Part shown: positions 6,548 through 7,187 of the stretch, in pieces | Numbering within the stretch: position 1 is the stretch's first letter | How the letters are laid out: each line of letters starts with the position of its first letter | Origin: Sulfurospirillum sp. UBA6810 | GTDB taxonomy: Bacteria; Campylobacterota; Campylobacteria; Campylobacterales; Sulfurospirillaceae | NCBI GenBank assembly: GCA_002469305.1 | Contig: DKEY01000050.1 | Location: forward strand, 11,772-18,958 | DNA length: 7,187 nucleotides | Direction: 5' to 3' | Translations under genes and position numbers: made by a program | Notes under the pieces: model-generated | The model's input: the letters and a program-made list of their open reading frames with translations, nothing else | The model's database searches: none | Told to the model about the DNA's origin: nothing

Positions 6548-6566
6548 AAAGCACTACATGTGCTTT
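6548..6566 (-). terminator. Stem-loop at the end of the DUF1882 gene (weak terminator or attenuator)
   Basis: In minus-strand RNA, AAAGCAC (6566-6560) pairs perfectly with GTGCTTT (6554-6548) around the loop ATGTA, which contains most of the gene's stop codon. The U-tract is only four bases long, three of them in the stem, so termination would be partial at best. It stands before the 83-base gap leading to the SPOR gene, where no other structure was seen. Confidence 0.4.
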
Positions 6567-7096
6567 GACCAAGATGCTCCACGCTCTTTTTGATACATCT
6601 CATATGGCAAAGCCAATATATTAAATTCACGAGGAATATCAGGGTCAGGAAAAACTTTCCACTCTCTTGGAAGCTTTTGAGATAGTTTCATAGAGAGCAT
6701 TTTAGCGATTTGGTAGCCCTCTTGTAAAGTTGTATGCCCTTTGTGCACATACAAGTGCAGATGCCCATCAGTTTTACTTTTATATGCTGTAAAGTTTATA
6801 AACCCTTCTTCTCTTAAAAGTAGTTGTGCTCTATGCCAAAATCGTTCTGTATTTCTTCCATTGTAGTCAAATACGATATTTTCTACTTTATCAAATCTAT
6901 TGATTAAAGAGTGAGCAACAGTTATCTCACCCTTTAAATGTTGATTTATTATATTGTTTGTTAAAGGTTCATTAATTTTTTCATATTTGTCAAAGAACAT
7001 TCTTCCATTGTGTGTTCTTTTTTCAACTATAATGTCTCTCTTTATCCAATAATGATCAGTAATCATCTTGATAAGAGAGGTATCAATATTATACAT
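6554..7096 (-). CDS. DUF1882-type conserved protein, possible degenerate primase-like fold
   Basis: No proven function. The 180-residue protein resembles the Campylobacterota DUF1882 family that follows glyA (HP0184 in Helicobacter pylori, from memory). It has no signal peptide or membrane helix, so it is likely cytoplasmic. The C-terminal two thirds show, in order, ENIVFDYNG (72-80), a helix with HRAQLLLREEGF (88-99), TAYKSKTDGHLHLYV (103-117), a helix with EGYQIAKMLSMKL (126-138), and WKVFPDPD then FNILALPY (146-165). This sequence of motifs recalls archaeo-eukaryotic primase domains: hhhDhD, then S-x-H in a G-rich strand followed by hydrophobics, then FP and LP. Here the second acid of the first motif is N79 and the later aspartate is not obvious, so catalysis is doubtful. 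The start ATG is supported by AAGGA at 7102-7106, which overlaps the glyA stop; the spacing to glyA is 8 bases. Family call fairly sure, fold call tentative. Confidence 0.8.
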   Translation of the reverse strand: MYNIDTSLIKMITDHYWIKRDIIVEKRTHNGRMFFDKYEKINEPLTNNIINQHLKGEITVAHSLINRFDKVENIVFDYNGRNTERFWHRAQLLLREEGFINFTAYKSKTDGHLHLYVHKGHTTLQEGYQIAKMLSMKLSQKLPREWKVFPDPDIPREFNILALPYEMYQKERGASWSKHM

Positions 7097-7104
7097 ATCT
7101 ATCC

Positions 7105-7187
7105 TTAGTATGTTGCTCTATCATAGATTACAAAGTTACTTGCTAGTGCTTTCATCTCTTCTTTTATCTTTACATGTAAAGCTTCAT
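7105..7187 (-). CDS. glyA: Serine hydroxymethyltransferase, C-terminal end only
   Basis: Only the last 26 codons and the TAA stop are in the window. The tail reads EALHVKIKEEMKALASNF followed by VIYDRATY, which matches the C-terminal helix and end of Campylobacterota GlyA as I remember it. GlyA is the PLP enzyme that interconverts serine and glycine while charging tetrahydrofolate. No catalytic residue is visible in this fragment, so the call rests on the tail and on the well-known neighbour order with the DUF1882 gene. The frame runs off the right edge. The stop codon is merged with the next gene's ribosome binding site (TAAGGA). Confidence 0.75.
   Translation of the reverse strand, partial: EALHVKIKEEMKALASNFVIYDRATY

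Overview
The window looks like a Campylobacterota (Epsilonproteobacteria) chromosome, most like Sulfurimonas or a related free-living sulfur or hydrogen oxidiser. The evidence is AT-rich DNA with tightly packed genes, an ArsS/RacS-type sensor kinase directly followed by recR, and the gene order glyA – DUF1882 – SPOR protein – trpE – aroE. The genus is inferred from gene order and protein character, because no search could be run.

Layout. The plus strand carries the 3' part of a two-component sensor histidine kinase (1..1082), which overlaps recR (1079..1654) by 4 bases. A convergent intergenic region (1655..1844) follows. It is filled by two 87-base direct repeats differing at one base, each holding a 29-base palindrome; the second copy runs into the last codons of the facing gene. 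All other genes are on the minus strand and read from the right edge leftward: glyA (only its last 26 codons), a DUF1882-type protein (6554..7096), a bitopic SPOR-domain protein (5754..6470), trpE (4339..5751), an 81-base gap with a long hairpin and two competing 26-codon frames, aroE (3466..4257), and a fatty-acid–CoA ligase of AlkK type (1845..3455). Gaps of 8, 83, 2, 81 and 10 bases suggest one transcription unit whose main promoter lies beyond the right edge.

Function. AroE supplies shikimate for chorismate, and TrpE commits chorismate to tryptophan. GlyA makes glycine and one-carbon units. The SPOR protein probably works at the division septum. The CoA ligase activates fatty acids and is metabolically the odd one out. 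On the other strand, RecR acts in recombinational repair and is translationally coupled to the kinase.

Most interesting points. (1) The DUF1882 protein shows a series of short motifs resembling the archaeo-eukaryotic primase fold, with the catalytic acidic residues apparently eroded. (2) The SPOR/trpE junction is a perfect 10-bp inverted repeat whose 8-base loop is exactly stop codon + CC + GTG start. (3) The trpE–aroE gap has an 11-bp stem next to the aroE ribosome binding site. (4) The duplicated palindrome keeps its pairing only in minus-strand RNA, through G·U wobbles, and the single difference between copies preserves that pairing. No CRISPR array, transposase, phage gene, tRNA or rRNA was seen.
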